A DNA stretch of 24,441 nucleotides from an uncultured Eubacterium sp. (lineage in GTDB: Bacteria > Bacillota > Clostridia > Lachnospirales > Lachnospiraceae). Positions 1-5,473 of this stretch are shown here, piece by piece. The stretch's first letter is position 1; each line of letters opens with the position of its first letter. The position numbers and the translations under genes were made by a program. The DNA is taken from the NCBI GenBank assembly GCA_934322085.1, contig CAKRGF010000036.1, positions 1 through 24,441 on the forward strand, given 5' to 3'. The notes under the pieces were generated by a model. That model saw nothing but the letters and a program-made list of their open reading frames with translations, was not told the DNA's origin and did not search any database.

Positions 1-201
1 CATATATTTAGCTCCATTTGTATTAATACCATGCTTACTGTATTAAATCTTGACATTTTTGACAATATCAACAGATTGTTTTTATATTTTATGTTGCTTT
101 TTATAAATAAATTGTTGAAATTCTAGTATCAATTAACTATACTAATAATTATGTAATAGACTATTGGGACCAGTATTATATAAACGAATCATATTTTGTG
201 A

Positions 202-230
202 TTGACGTTAATATGCATTTAAGTTATATT
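202..230 (+). promoter_or_regulatory. Predicted sigma-A promoter of the toxin-antitoxin pair
   Basis: TTGACG at 202-207, a 17-bp spacer and TATATT at 225-230. The start point would fall near 237, giving a very short leader that begins in or just before the ribosome binding site at 235-244. An interrupted inverted repeat TTAA...TTAA lies between the two hexamers (208-222) and could be an operator for the antitoxin; this is inference. A second, more distal candidate is TTGACA (59-64), 18 bp, TATATT (83-88). I see no gene in bases 1-253; the stretch is very AT-rich. Confidence 0.55.
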
Positions 231-253
231 TATTAAGGAAGGAGAATGAAAAA

Positions 254-616
254 TTGTATAATATTAGTTTCTATAAAGATAAAAAAGGAAACGAACCTGT
301 CAAACAATATATTGTTTCTTTAAAAGAAAAAAATACTAAAGACAGTCTTATAAAATTAAATAAAATCCATGATTATTTAAATATCCTAAAACAAAATGGT
401 ACAAGAGCAGGGATGCCTTTTGTTCGTCACATAAAGAATGACCTATGGGAATTAAGACCACTAAAAGACAGATTTTTCTTTTTTACATATGATGGTAATG
501 ATATTATTTTATTATCTTATTTTAGAAAGATGACCCAAAAGACTCCATCAAGCGAAATTAAAAAGGCAATAAAACTGATGAATGATTATATTGAAAGGAG
601 CGCGAAAAATGAGTAA
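254..616 (+). CDS. HigB/RelE-type toxin (phage Gp49-like family)
   Basis: A 120-residue basic protein. The core with HIKNDLWELRP (about residues 59-69), a run of aromatics (RFFFF), and then ILLSYFRKMTQKTP followed by a helix is typical of the Gp49-like/HigB group of RelE-fold toxins, which in characterised members cleave mRNA at the ribosome. The start is TTG at 254: the strong site AAGGAAGGAG (235-244) sits 9 bp upstream, and the nearby ATG at 246 is in another frame. The gene overlaps the antitoxin start by 8 bp, so the two are translationally coupled, in the toxin-first order usual for HigBA. The family call rests on motif recognition; the RNase activity is family knowledge and has not been tested for this protein. 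Confidence 0.85.
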   Translation: MYNISFYKDKKGNEPVKQYIVSLKEKNTKDSLIKLNKIHDYLNILKQNGTRAGMPFVRHIKNDLWELRPLKDRFFFFTYDGNDIILLSYFRKMTQKTPSSEIKKAIKLMNDYIERSAKNE

Positions 617-905
617 AGCGAGAATACATCCTAAAGGTTCATCATGGGATGAATTGGAAAAACAATTATTTACTCCTGAGGAGATTGCTGAAAGTAAAAT
701 ACGCGTTGACATTATAAGCGAAATGATACAGGCAAGAGAAGAAAATGGTATTACCCAGAAACAACTCGAAACAATGAGTGGTGTAAAACAGCCTGTAATT
801 TCAAGAATGGAAAAAGGAATCACTGATCCACAACTTTCTACTGTATTAAAAATATTAAATTCTCTAGGCAAAACACTTCAGGTAGTTCCACTAAAGAGAA
901 AATAA
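609..905 (+). CDS. HigA-type antitoxin, XRE family HTH
   Basis: A 98-residue protein starting at ATG 609, with GAAAGGAG about 8 bp upstream; an in-frame extension back to 582 has no comparable site. Residues about 30-85 form an XRE/Cro helix-turn-helix: ARxxxGITQKQLE, then MSGVKQPVISRMEKG (the recognition helix region), then DPQLSTVLKILNSLGKTLQVV. It would neutralise the upstream toxin and repress the shared promoter, as HigA proteins do. The start codon overlaps the toxin stop region (609-616). A strong terminator follows 8 bp after the stop, so the pair is a closed two-gene unit next to a tRNA gene, a common setting for accessory DNA. Confidence 0.87.
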   Translation: MSKARIHPKGSSWDELEKQLFTPEEIAESKIRVDIISEMIQAREENGITQKQLETMSGVKQPVISRMEKGITDPQLSTVLKILNSLGKTLQVVPLKRK

Positions 906-912
906 TAAATCT

Positions 913-950
913 AAAAAAGTCTTTAAAGGATTTCCTTTAAAGACTTTTTT
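913..950. terminator. Bidirectional rho-independent terminator
   Basis: A perfect 18-bp inverted repeat (913-930 with 933-950), including the GTCTTTAAAGGA arm, separated by TT. The A run on the left and T run on the right give a U-tract in both directions. It would end the toxin-antitoxin transcript from the left and the tRNA-Trp transcript from the right. Confidence 0.92.
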
Positions 951-952
951 AA

Positions 953-1023
953 CAGGGGCACTAGGAATCGAACCCAGCTCTGGAGTTTTGGAGACTCTTA
1001 TTCTACCGATGAACTATGCCCCT
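953..1023 (-). tRNA. tRNA-Trp (anticodon CCA)
   Basis: The minus strand folds as a complete cloverleaf of 71 nt. The acceptor AGGGGCA pairs with TGCCCCT over 7 bp, and the discriminator is G. The D stem is GTTC/GAAT. The anticodon arm is GAGT - CTCCAAA - ACTC, with anticodon CCA at loop positions 34-36. The T arm is CTGGG - TTCGATT - CCTAG. G at the discriminator position fits bacterial tRNA-Trp. The 3' CCA is not encoded. The outermost anticodon-stem pair appears to be an A-C mismatch. It has its own promoter at 1054-1082 and the terminator at 913-950. Confidence 0.95.
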
Positions 1024-1053
1024 ATAATCAAGTGTTTTCACACTCACTCGATT

Positions 1054-1082
1054 ATCATATCGTGTTTTGAACCTTTTGTCAA
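1054..1082 (-). promoter_or_regulatory. Sigma-A promoter of tRNA-Trp
   Basis: On the minus strand, TTGACA (1077-1082), a 17-bp spacer and TATGAT (1054-1059): a near-consensus promoter. The leader between start point and tRNA contains an 11-bp inverted repeat (1024-1034 with 1044-1054, one mismatch) that may act in leader processing or end transcription from the upstream nuclease gene. Confidence 0.8.
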
Positions 1083-1091
1083 GAACATTTT

Positions 1092-1970
1092 CTATTTACT
1101 AATGCTCTTTTCGCTTATAATTTTACGAATGGTATCCTCCGATTCTTCACACTCATCAGCAATTTGTGAAATTGACTTTCCTTTATTTAATTTCTTCTGA
1201 ATCTGTACACGCAGACCTTGACCAATTCCCAATTCAATTCCTTGCTCAATTCCTTGCTCAATTCCTTGCTCAATCCCTTGCTGAATTCCCTTTGTAAGCC
1301 CTTCTTCCAATCCCTGTTCATACTTCTCATCCATCTTCATTTCCAACGTCATATAATCATCCCTCCATTCCGTATCTCTCCGGATTTCAAGTACTCGCCG
1401 TTCCAGCCGCGCAGTAAATCCATCCGTCGGAGTCGTTGTTTTCAAGTAATCAAGAAGATGTGCAAGTTCCTCTGGTACATCTTCTCGGCTTCCGTTTATA
1501 TTTATAAAAATTGTTCTCCTTTTGTCTTGCAAATGAATCTCTGTATCCTCACGGCAAATTGACTCAAAGGTGTATACACTTCGGTTTTTAGCAAACAAGT
1601 CGAAATTACACACAAAAATAACAATCGAATGTTTTAGGTTTCCATACTTCTCTCCCGCTGCAATCTGGTAACTATCCATCTCACTGTGGTAATACCGGCT
1701 CCGCAGCGGCAGTTCTCTCATCTTCGTTGTCTGCATCTCAATATCGTAAGCATTTCCCTGTTTGTCCTTTGCATAAACATCAAGACGGACACCCTTCGCA
1801 TGAAAATTTGATTTCATACTCACCTGGGTTCCTACGACGACAATTTCCTCAATCTCAATTCCAAGGATTCTCTGTAAAAATTCTCTGCAATCCTCAGAAT
1901 TACTTAAAACTGTACAAAACATAACATCATCGGTGATGCCAATTTTGTCAAAATCAATGTGTCTTCTCAT
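1092..1970 (-). CDS. Rpn/PD-(D/E)XK nuclease-family protein with a C-terminal EQGI repeat
   Basis: A 292-residue protein beginning MRRHIDFDKIGITDDVMF, at the ATG at 1970 with GGGAGG about 10 bp upstream; a longer start at 2003 lacks such a site. The N-terminal half matches the Rpn / 'PD-(D/E)XK nuclease family transposase' group. The D-x(n)-ExQ core is visible as D64 in RLDVYAKD and E78-Q80 in AYDIEMQ, followed by the usual RSRYYHSEMD segment. Residues about 218-252 are tandem EQGI/EQGL-like units encoded by near-identical 12-bp DNA repeats. The C-terminus (about 264-285) resembles a small helix-turn-helix, SISQIADECEESEDTIRKII. Family members are DNA nucleases linked to recombination or phage defence; the role here is unknown. 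Despite frequent 'transposase' labels there are no terminal repeats or other sign that this copy moves. Confidence 0.85.
   Translation of the reverse strand: MRRHIDFDKIGITDDVMFCTVLSNSEDCREFLQRILGIEIEEIVVVGTQVSMKSNFHAKGVRLDVYAKDKQGNAYDIEMQTTKMRELPLRSRYYHSEMDSYQIAAGEKYGNLKHSIVIFVCNFDLFAKNRSVYTFESICREDTEIHLQDKRRTIFININGSREDVPEELAHLLDYLKTTTPTDGFTARLERRVLEIRRDTEWRDDYMTLEMKMDEKYEQGLEEGLTKGIQQGIEQGIEQGIEQGIELGIGQGLRVQIQKKLNKGKSISQIADECEESEDTIRKIISEKSISK
1222..1292 (-). repeat. 12-bp tandem repeat inside the nuclease gene
   Basis: Three or more consecutive near-perfect copies of a 12-bp unit (plus strand AATTCCTTGCTC, minus strand coding EQGI), flanked by degenerate copies. A 12-bp unit keeps the reading frame, so copy-number change by slippage would alter the length of the linker without destroying the gene. 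Confidence 0.85.
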
Positions 1971-2123
1971 GTAACATACCTCCCTCTCAGGGAGATGTCC
2001 CATGTACTAACCCCCCTGCTTTTTCAATTTTGTTTTTGTGATTTCGCAGTGAAGTTTTTTCGATACTCTATTCTATTTGACTTATTCTGATTCTGATAAT
2101 ATTTAGACTTTCTGCTTGTACAT

Positions 2124-2152
2124 ATCATAACACACCTTGGCCTGGATTGCAA
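2124..2152 (-). promoter_or_regulatory. Predicted sigma-A promoter of the nuclease gene
   Basis: On the minus strand, TTGCAA (2147-2152), a 17-bp spacer and TATGAT (2124-2129). It would give an untranslated leader of about 145 nt (to the ATG at 1970), in which I see no recognisable riboswitch. Confidence 0.5.
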
Positions 2153-2170
2153 GAAAGAACTAATCCTTTC

Positions 2171-2602
2171 CTAATAATATTTTCGAAATCCACGTACGTC
2201 ATCGGTATAGCCGACTGCTTCATAAAACTGATGTGCTCCCTTTCGAAAACCGGAAGAAACCAACAGCGCATATTCGCACTGATTTTTAAGTGCGAATTCA
2301 TCTAAAGCCTCAAATATTTTTCTTCCAATCCCATGCCCCCTGCACTCGCGGGAAACAATTACATTTTCTACAACAAGAAAAGGGGCATCCAATGCAATAC
2401 ATATAATTCCCATTGTGCTTCCAAGCACTTTATCACCATCGGCAGCCACTGCAAGAAAATACTCCGGTCTATCTGCCACCCGATAAAAATTATCTTCTAA
2501 CACTTCCATTGAAACACCTTCCGGAACCAAATCAAGATACATTTCCTGCAATTGTGGGAGATCTGTTTTTATCATTTTACGAATTTGAATTTCTTTTTTC
2601 AT
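2171..2602 (-). CDS. GNAT-family N-acetyltransferase
   Basis: A 143-residue single-domain GNAT protein starting MKKEIQIRKM at ATG 2602, preferred over GTG at 2611 because AGGTGA lies 5-10 bp upstream of the ATG. Residues about 77-98 show beta-4 (VVENVIVS) and the acetyl-CoA-binding loop RGHGIG (88-93) before helix 3; the C-terminus has the typical FYEAVGY segment. It transfers an acetyl group from acetyl-CoA to an unknown amine. The gene has its own sigma-A promoter (2649-2677). It also lies directly in the path of the sigma-D-like promoter of the invertible segment in its present orientation, so it may be the alternative output of that switch (inference). Confidence 0.9.
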   Translation of the reverse strand: MKKEIQIRKMIKTDLPQLQEMYLDLVPEGVSMEVLEDNFYRVADRPEYFLAVAADGDKVLGSTMGIICIALDAPFLVVENVIVSRECRGHGIGRKIFEALDEFALKNQCEYALLVSSGFRKGAHQFYEAVGYTDDVRGFRKYY

Positions 2603-2648
2603 ATCTATCACCTGATTTTCATTTTTGATTTGTCAATATTCTCACTAT

Positions 2649-2677
2649 AGTATACGAAAACTTAACGAATTTGTCAC
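2649..2677 (-). promoter_or_regulatory. Sigma-A promoter of the GNAT gene
   Basis: On the minus strand, GTGACA (2672-2677), 17 bp, TATACT (2649-2654). The start point near 2642 gives a leader of about 40 nt. Confidence 0.65.
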
Positions 2678-2734
2678 CTAAAATAAGCAAAAACTGGTCA
2701 TAATAAGAAAAAACCTTTCCTATAAAAAGAAAAA

Positions 2735-2761
2735 TGCAACATTTGTTAGTAAAATGTTGCA
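2735..2761 (+). repeat. Left recombination site of the invertible segment
   Basis: Arms TGCAACATTT (2735-2744) and AAATGTTGCA (2752-2761) are perfect inverted repeats around the asymmetric 7-bp spacer GTTAGTA (2745-2751). The arms extend to 14 bp (2731-2765), giving a palindrome with a T tail that could also end transcription. Two inverted arms of about 10 bp around a 6-8 bp spacer is the layout of tyrosine-recombinase core sites. The same site occurs inverted at 3471-3497. Confidence 0.85.
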
Positions 2762-2781
2762 TTTTCTCTCTGACACTATAT

Positions 2782-2807
2782 ATATCGACTGTTTTCTTTT
2801 TTCTTTA
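2782..2807 (-). promoter_or_regulatory. Sigma-D (sigma-28) type promoter inside the invertible segment
   Basis: On the minus strand, TAAA (2804-2807), a 14-bp spacer and GTCGATAT (2782-2789). The Bacillus SigD consensus is TAAA, about 15 bp, GCCGATAT, so this is one substitution from the -10 consensus. Sigma-28 transcribes late flagellar genes, including flagellin. As written the promoter faces left, out through the left recombination site toward the GNAT gene. After inversion it would face csrA-flagellin. Confidence 0.7.
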
Positions 2808-2836
2808 ACCCCCCTTTTAAATTTTTTTTGATTTTT

Positions 2837-3412
2837 TTAAAGGACGTTATTTTCATAAACTTCGTCCTTATCCAACTGCTCAATCCCTAGGTAACGCTTT
2901 GTGATTTCATACGAAGAATGATTATAAATACTCATAAGTAACGCCGGTGGAGTTCCATTCTTCCATGCATAATAGCCAAATGTTTTTCGTAATGAATGGC
3001 AGCTGACCGGCTGTTTCATGCCGGATTTCTGCGCCGCCTTTTGAATAATTCGAAACGCCTGAGACCGTGTAATTGGTTCATCTTTCATCTTTTGACTTGA
3101 AAAAATATAATGTTCGGGAACAATGGTATCGAGTGTCTTTCGATAATAATTCAGGGCTTCCTTCGTTGCCCGGTTCAGTGCTAAAACATTTTTCTTTCCT
3201 GTCTTTTTTTCCATCACAATGATATGGTCTAAATACCCGACAGAATTGCAGACATCTTTCCATTTCAAATCTAAAATGTCACTAATCCGCAGCGCCGAAT
3301 TCAGTCCAAACACAATAAGTGCGTAATTTCGCGGTTTATCTTCCTCCTTCTTGTAATAATTTCGAAAATGTTCTAACTGCTGTTTGTTTCGTATCGGTTG
3401 TGTCGTTCCCAT
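2837..3412 (-). CDS. Tyrosine recombinase (FimB/FimE-sized integrase) of the invertible segment
   Basis: A 191-residue protein consisting almost only of the tyrosine-recombinase catalytic domain, the same size class as the FimB/FimE inversion enzymes and much shorter than phage integrases. The catalytic set is visible: R42 in SALRISD, a beta-hairpin lysine in KKTGKKN (about 73), H139 and R142 in CHSLRKTF, H165 in YNHSS, and Y174 in KRYLGI. The start has AAGGAGG 6 bp upstream. A TTGACA hexamer (minus strand 3465-3470), just inside the right recombination site, may be its -35 box, though the -10 is poor. There is no strong terminator after the stop, only a weak AT-rich hairpin near 2812-2838. 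In the inverted state its transcript could therefore run into csrA and flagellin. It most likely acts on the two sites that enclose it. Confidence 0.9.
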   Translation of the reverse strand: MGTTQPIRNKQQLEHFRNYYKKEEDKPRNYALIVFGLNSALRISDILDLKWKDVCNSVGYLDHIIVMEKKTGKKNVLALNRATKEALNYYRKTLDTIVPEHYIFSSQKMKDEPITRSQAFRIIQKAAQKSGMKQPVSCHSLRKTFGYYAWKNGTPPALLMSIYNHSSYEITKRYLGIEQLDKDEVYENNVL

Positions 3413-3470
3413 ACTAACCTCCTTCTCCCTTCCTTATTTGGATTGCTTAAAAACAAATCCATGCTGTCAA

Positions 3471-3497
3471 TGCAACATTTTACTAACAAATGTTGTA
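3471..3497 (-). repeat. Right recombination site of the invertible segment
   Basis: On the plus strand, arms TGCAACATTT (3471-3480) and AAATGTTGTA (3488-3497) flank spacer TACTAAC (3481-3487). This is the reverse complement of the left site except for one base in the outer arm. It ends 27 bp before the csrA start codon. Confidence 0.85.
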
Positions 3498-3524
3498 TCA
3501 ATGCAAGACAGGGAGGTCTTAAAA

Positions 3525-3785
3525 ATGCTTCGATTATCACTTAGTACTGAAGAATACTTAATGCTTGGCGATGATATCAAAATTGTTTTTTTAGGCGGAA
3601 GCAATCATCATTTACGTATTATGATTGATGCTCCTAATGACGTTAATATCGTACGGAGTACCGTGTTAGAAAAAAACAATCCGGAATTAAAGAAGAATTC
3701 TCCTTCTTATTATGCCGAGCCAAACTTACCGGAAAAGTACCGCAAAAAAAGAGGCACAAAACCCGGTAACACCAACCCGCAATAA
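3525..3785 (+). CDS. csrA: Divergent CsrA-family translational regulator
   Basis: An 86-residue protein beginning MLRLSLSTEE, at ATG 3525 with AGGGAGG 8 bp upstream; a longer in-frame start at 3384 would read through the recombination site and is unlikely. Residues 1-50 align without gaps to CsrA: MLxL at 1-4, GDDIKI at 15-20, LRIMIDAP at 30-37, DVNIVR at 39-44. R44, essential for RNA binding in studied CsrA proteins, is present, but R6 is replaced by L and E45 by S. A lysine- and proline-rich tail (51-86) is longer than usual (CsrA is often 60-75 residues). In Bacillus, CsrA binds the flagellin (hag) leader and blocks its translation, antagonised by FliW. The position 117 bp upstream of flagellin fits that role. 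No fliW is visible here. Confidence 0.85.
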   Translation: MLRLSLSTEEYLMLGDDIKIVFLGGSNHHLRIMIDAPNDVNIVRSTVLEKNNPELKKNSPSYYAEPNLPEKYRKKRGTKPGNTNPQ

Positions 3786-3902
3786 TAATCAGAGGATTGT
3801 AAGCTGCCGGGCCCACAGCCTGCGCCTCTGGATATTATAGAAACTAAAACAAACGCAACGTCGCAAACGGATTTGTGACGGTAAAACAAGGAGGTAATTA
3901 TT
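3786..3902 (+). promoter_or_regulatory. Structured flagellin leader with four GGA motifs (candidate CsrA target)
   Basis: Between csrA and flagellin a hairpin pairs CAGAGG (3790-3795) with CCTCTG (3825-3830) and, inside it, GCTG (3803-3806) with CAGC (3816-3819). GGA triplets occur at the feet of the hairpin (AGAGGAT, CTGGAT), in ACGGAT, and in the ribosome binding site AAGGAGG. CsrA recognises GGA, preferably in hairpin loops or overlapping the ribosome binding site. I found no convincing sigma-A or sigma-D promoter in this gap, so flagellin probably relies on transcription entering from csrA. Confidence 0.5.
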
Positions 3903-5048
3903 ATGATCGTACAACACAACATTACATCAATGAACGCTAACAGACAGTTAGGAATCGTAGGAAACAACTTGGCTAAATCTACTGAGAAACTTTCCAGTGG
4001 TTACAGAATCAACCGTGCGGCGGATGATGCAGCAGGTCTTGCTATTTCTGAGAAAATGAGAGCTCAGGTTCGTGGCTTGAATCGTGCATCTGACAACGCA
4101 CAGGATGGTATCTCTCTTATCCAGACAGCTGAGGGTGCTATGGATCAGCAGCATGCTATTTTGCAGAGAACTCGTGAACTTCTTGTTCAGGCTTCTAACT
4201 CCGGCGTATTAGACGGAACAGCTGAGAACGACTTCCAGAAAATTCAGGACGAGATTGATACTTTGAAATCTGAATATGAAAGAATTAACACAGATACAGA
4301 GTTCAACCGTAAGAAATTGTTGGATGGTTCTTACAAAGCTCAGTATTTGCAGTTAGGTGCAAACAATGCTCAGGGTATTAATGTTACCATTAAAACAACT
4401 GCTTGGGATCCTGATTTGTATTTAAGTAAGACATCTACAGTTGCAAAAGGAACCGCTGGTAGCGCAAGTGACAAAGCTACAAAAGTAAACGGAAAAGTAG
4501 TTGAAGATACAACCCAGTATGAATATAATAGCCAGATCTTTACAGTTAAAGAATCTTATGTGGCTGCACAAGGTAACGGATCTACAATTACAAAAGAAGA
4601 TGCAGATGCAGTAACAACAGATTTCGATAATGCTGACCCATCTACTGATGAGCAAGCACTTTTGAAGAAATATGGTTATACGGCAGACAAGGCTGGCGGG
4701 AAAAAATTCAAAGCAGATATTGCCGCTGCAGCTAACAAAAAGGTAGCTGTTACTGATGTTGATGGTAAAGCTATCTCCGGTCTTCTTGACAACGTTGACA
4801 CCATGATTAAGAGCGTTACTACAGAGCGTTCTAAACTTGGTGCGGTTCAGAACCGTCTGGAGTACACCGTTAAGGTTGATGACAACACATCTGAGAACCT
4901 GCAGTCTGCTGAGTCCCGTATCCGTGATACTGATATGGCAGATGAGATGACAAGATTCTCCAAGGAGAGCATCTTGCAGCAGGCAGCTACTTCTATGCTG
5001 GCTCAGGCAAATCAGTCCAATCAGGGCGTACTTTCCTTACTTCAGTAA
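3903..5048 (+). CDS. Flagellin
   Basis: A 381-residue flagellin, the structural protein of the flagellar filament, secreted through the flagellar type III apparatus. The N-terminal D0/D1 region (1-150: MIVQHNITSMNANRQL, KLSSGYRINRAADDAAGLAISEKMR) and C-terminal D1/D0 region (about 290-381: SAESRIRDTDMADEM, ending ANQSNQGVLSLLQ) are canonical. The middle (about 155-285) is a short variable domain. The D1 segment LQRTRELLVQASN keeps the residues that in enteric flagellins contact TLR5. The ribosome binding site AAGGAGG lies 8-10 bp upstream. The gene is probably co-transcribed with csrA and so would be controlled by the neighbouring invertible segment. A UUCG terminator closes it. Genomes of this group often carry several flagellins; this would be one of them. 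Confidence 0.97.
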   Translation: MIVQHNITSMNANRQLGIVGNNLAKSTEKLSSGYRINRAADDAAGLAISEKMRAQVRGLNRASDNAQDGISLIQTAEGAMDQQHAILQRTRELLVQASNSGVLDGTAENDFQKIQDEIDTLKSEYERINTDTEFNRKKLLDGSYKAQYLQLGANNAQGINVTIKTTAWDPDLYLSKTSTVAKGTAGSASDKATKVNGKVVEDTTQYEYNSQIFTVKESYVAAQGNGSTITKEDADAVTTDFDNADPSTDEQALLKKYGYTADKAGGKKFKADIAAAANKKVAVTDVDGKAISGLLDNVDTMIKSVTTERSKLGAVQNRLEYTVKVDDNTSENLQSAESRIRDTDMADEMTRFSKESILQQAATSMLAQANQSNQGVLSLLQ

Positions 5049-5075
5049 GAAATGTTGTTCGTTTCATAGAAAAAG

Positions 5076-5100
5076 ACCAGTCTTCGGACTGGTTTTTTTT
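5076..5100 (+). terminator. Rho-independent terminator of flagellin
   Basis: Stem ACCAGTC / GACTGGT closed by a TTCG tetraloop (5083-5086) and followed by eight T. A strong terminator 27 bp after the flagellin stop. Confidence 0.95.
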
Positions 5101-5144
5101 ACAAAAGTCTATATATGAGCATTATTTAAAAAGCAGCATAAAAA

Positions 5145-5374
5145 AGCATAAGTTCGTGACAAATGTTCACTTCCAGTTTCTTTGGATTCCAGTAATTTTG
5201 TAGAAAACCTTTGTGACTCGTGGGTTTGAGTACGTCGGTATGTGGTGCTGGTAGTTTCAGCGCCCATACCGCTACGCACTCAACAAACGGGAGTACCCAC
5301 GAGACGCAAAGCTTTTCTACGAAATTACGGAAAACAAAAAAAGTGCAAACGAACATTTGCCACAAACTTATGCT
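5145..5374 (+). repeat. Long palindromic element, copy A
   Basis: An imperfect palindrome of about 230 bp fills most of the 425-bp gap between flagellin and the chemoreceptor. From apex to base (plus strand): 7-nt loop GTAGTTT; stem GGTGCTG/CAGCGCC; one unpaired T; stem CGGTATG/CATACCG; conserved CGT and CTACGC flanks; stem TTGAGT/ACTCAA; then a one-sided 3' internal loop CAAACGGGAG; base stem GTGGG/CCCAC; and long outer arms down to AGCATAAG at both ends. A T run follows at 5376-5383. Copy C has the same plan with different stem sequences. The strand is set by the GGGAG loop. Confidence 0.8.
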
Positions 5375-5381
5375 ATTTTTT

Positions 5382-5410
5382 TTGACTATTCACCCACAAA
5401 ATGATAAAAT
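5382..5410 (+). promoter_or_regulatory. Sigma-A promoter of the chemoreceptor
   Basis: TTGACT (5382-5387), 17 bp, TAAAAT (5405-5410), just outside copy A of the palindrome. The start point near 5417 gives a leader of about 57 nt. No sigma-D motif is seen here. Confidence 0.75.
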
Positions 5411-5473
5411 ACAATTATATCTTTGTTTTGAGGGAAAAAACTATATACTTACGTCGGGAGGAGGTTACTTAAG

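Larger units (their letters stand above)
2735..3497. other. Putative invertible DNA segment (flagellin phase switch)
   Basis: A 763-bp segment bounded by two inverted 27-bp sites that match at 26 of 27 positions, including a reverse-complemented asymmetric spacer (GTTAGTA on the left, TACTAAC on the right). It contains one gene, a tyrosine recombinase, and a sigma-D-like promoter facing outward at the left end. Recombination between inverted sites flips the DNA between them. The flip would turn the promoter toward csrA and flagellin, with the -10 box landing at about 3443-3450, roughly 75 bp before the csrA start. The site structure is directly visible; inversion and its effect are inference. 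Confidence 0.75.

Noticed and set aside
1218..1562. Plus-strand reading frame rich in NSLLNSLL repeats
   Set aside because: It is the antisense of the EQGI repeat in the nuclease gene and has no ribosome binding site or family signature.
1092..1970. Treating the Rpn/PDDEXK 'transposase' gene as an insertion sequence
   Set aside because: No terminal inverted repeats, target duplication or second gene; the family is a nuclease family and the label is historical.
3384..3524. N-terminal extension of CsrA starting upstream of 3525
   Set aside because: It would run through the recombination site; CsrA begins MLxL exactly at 3525 with a good ribosome binding site.
3786..3902. A private sigma-A promoter for flagellin around GATATTATAG (3831-3840)
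   Set aside because: No acceptable -35 hexamer at 16-18 bp and no proper extended -10; a weak promoter cannot be excluded.
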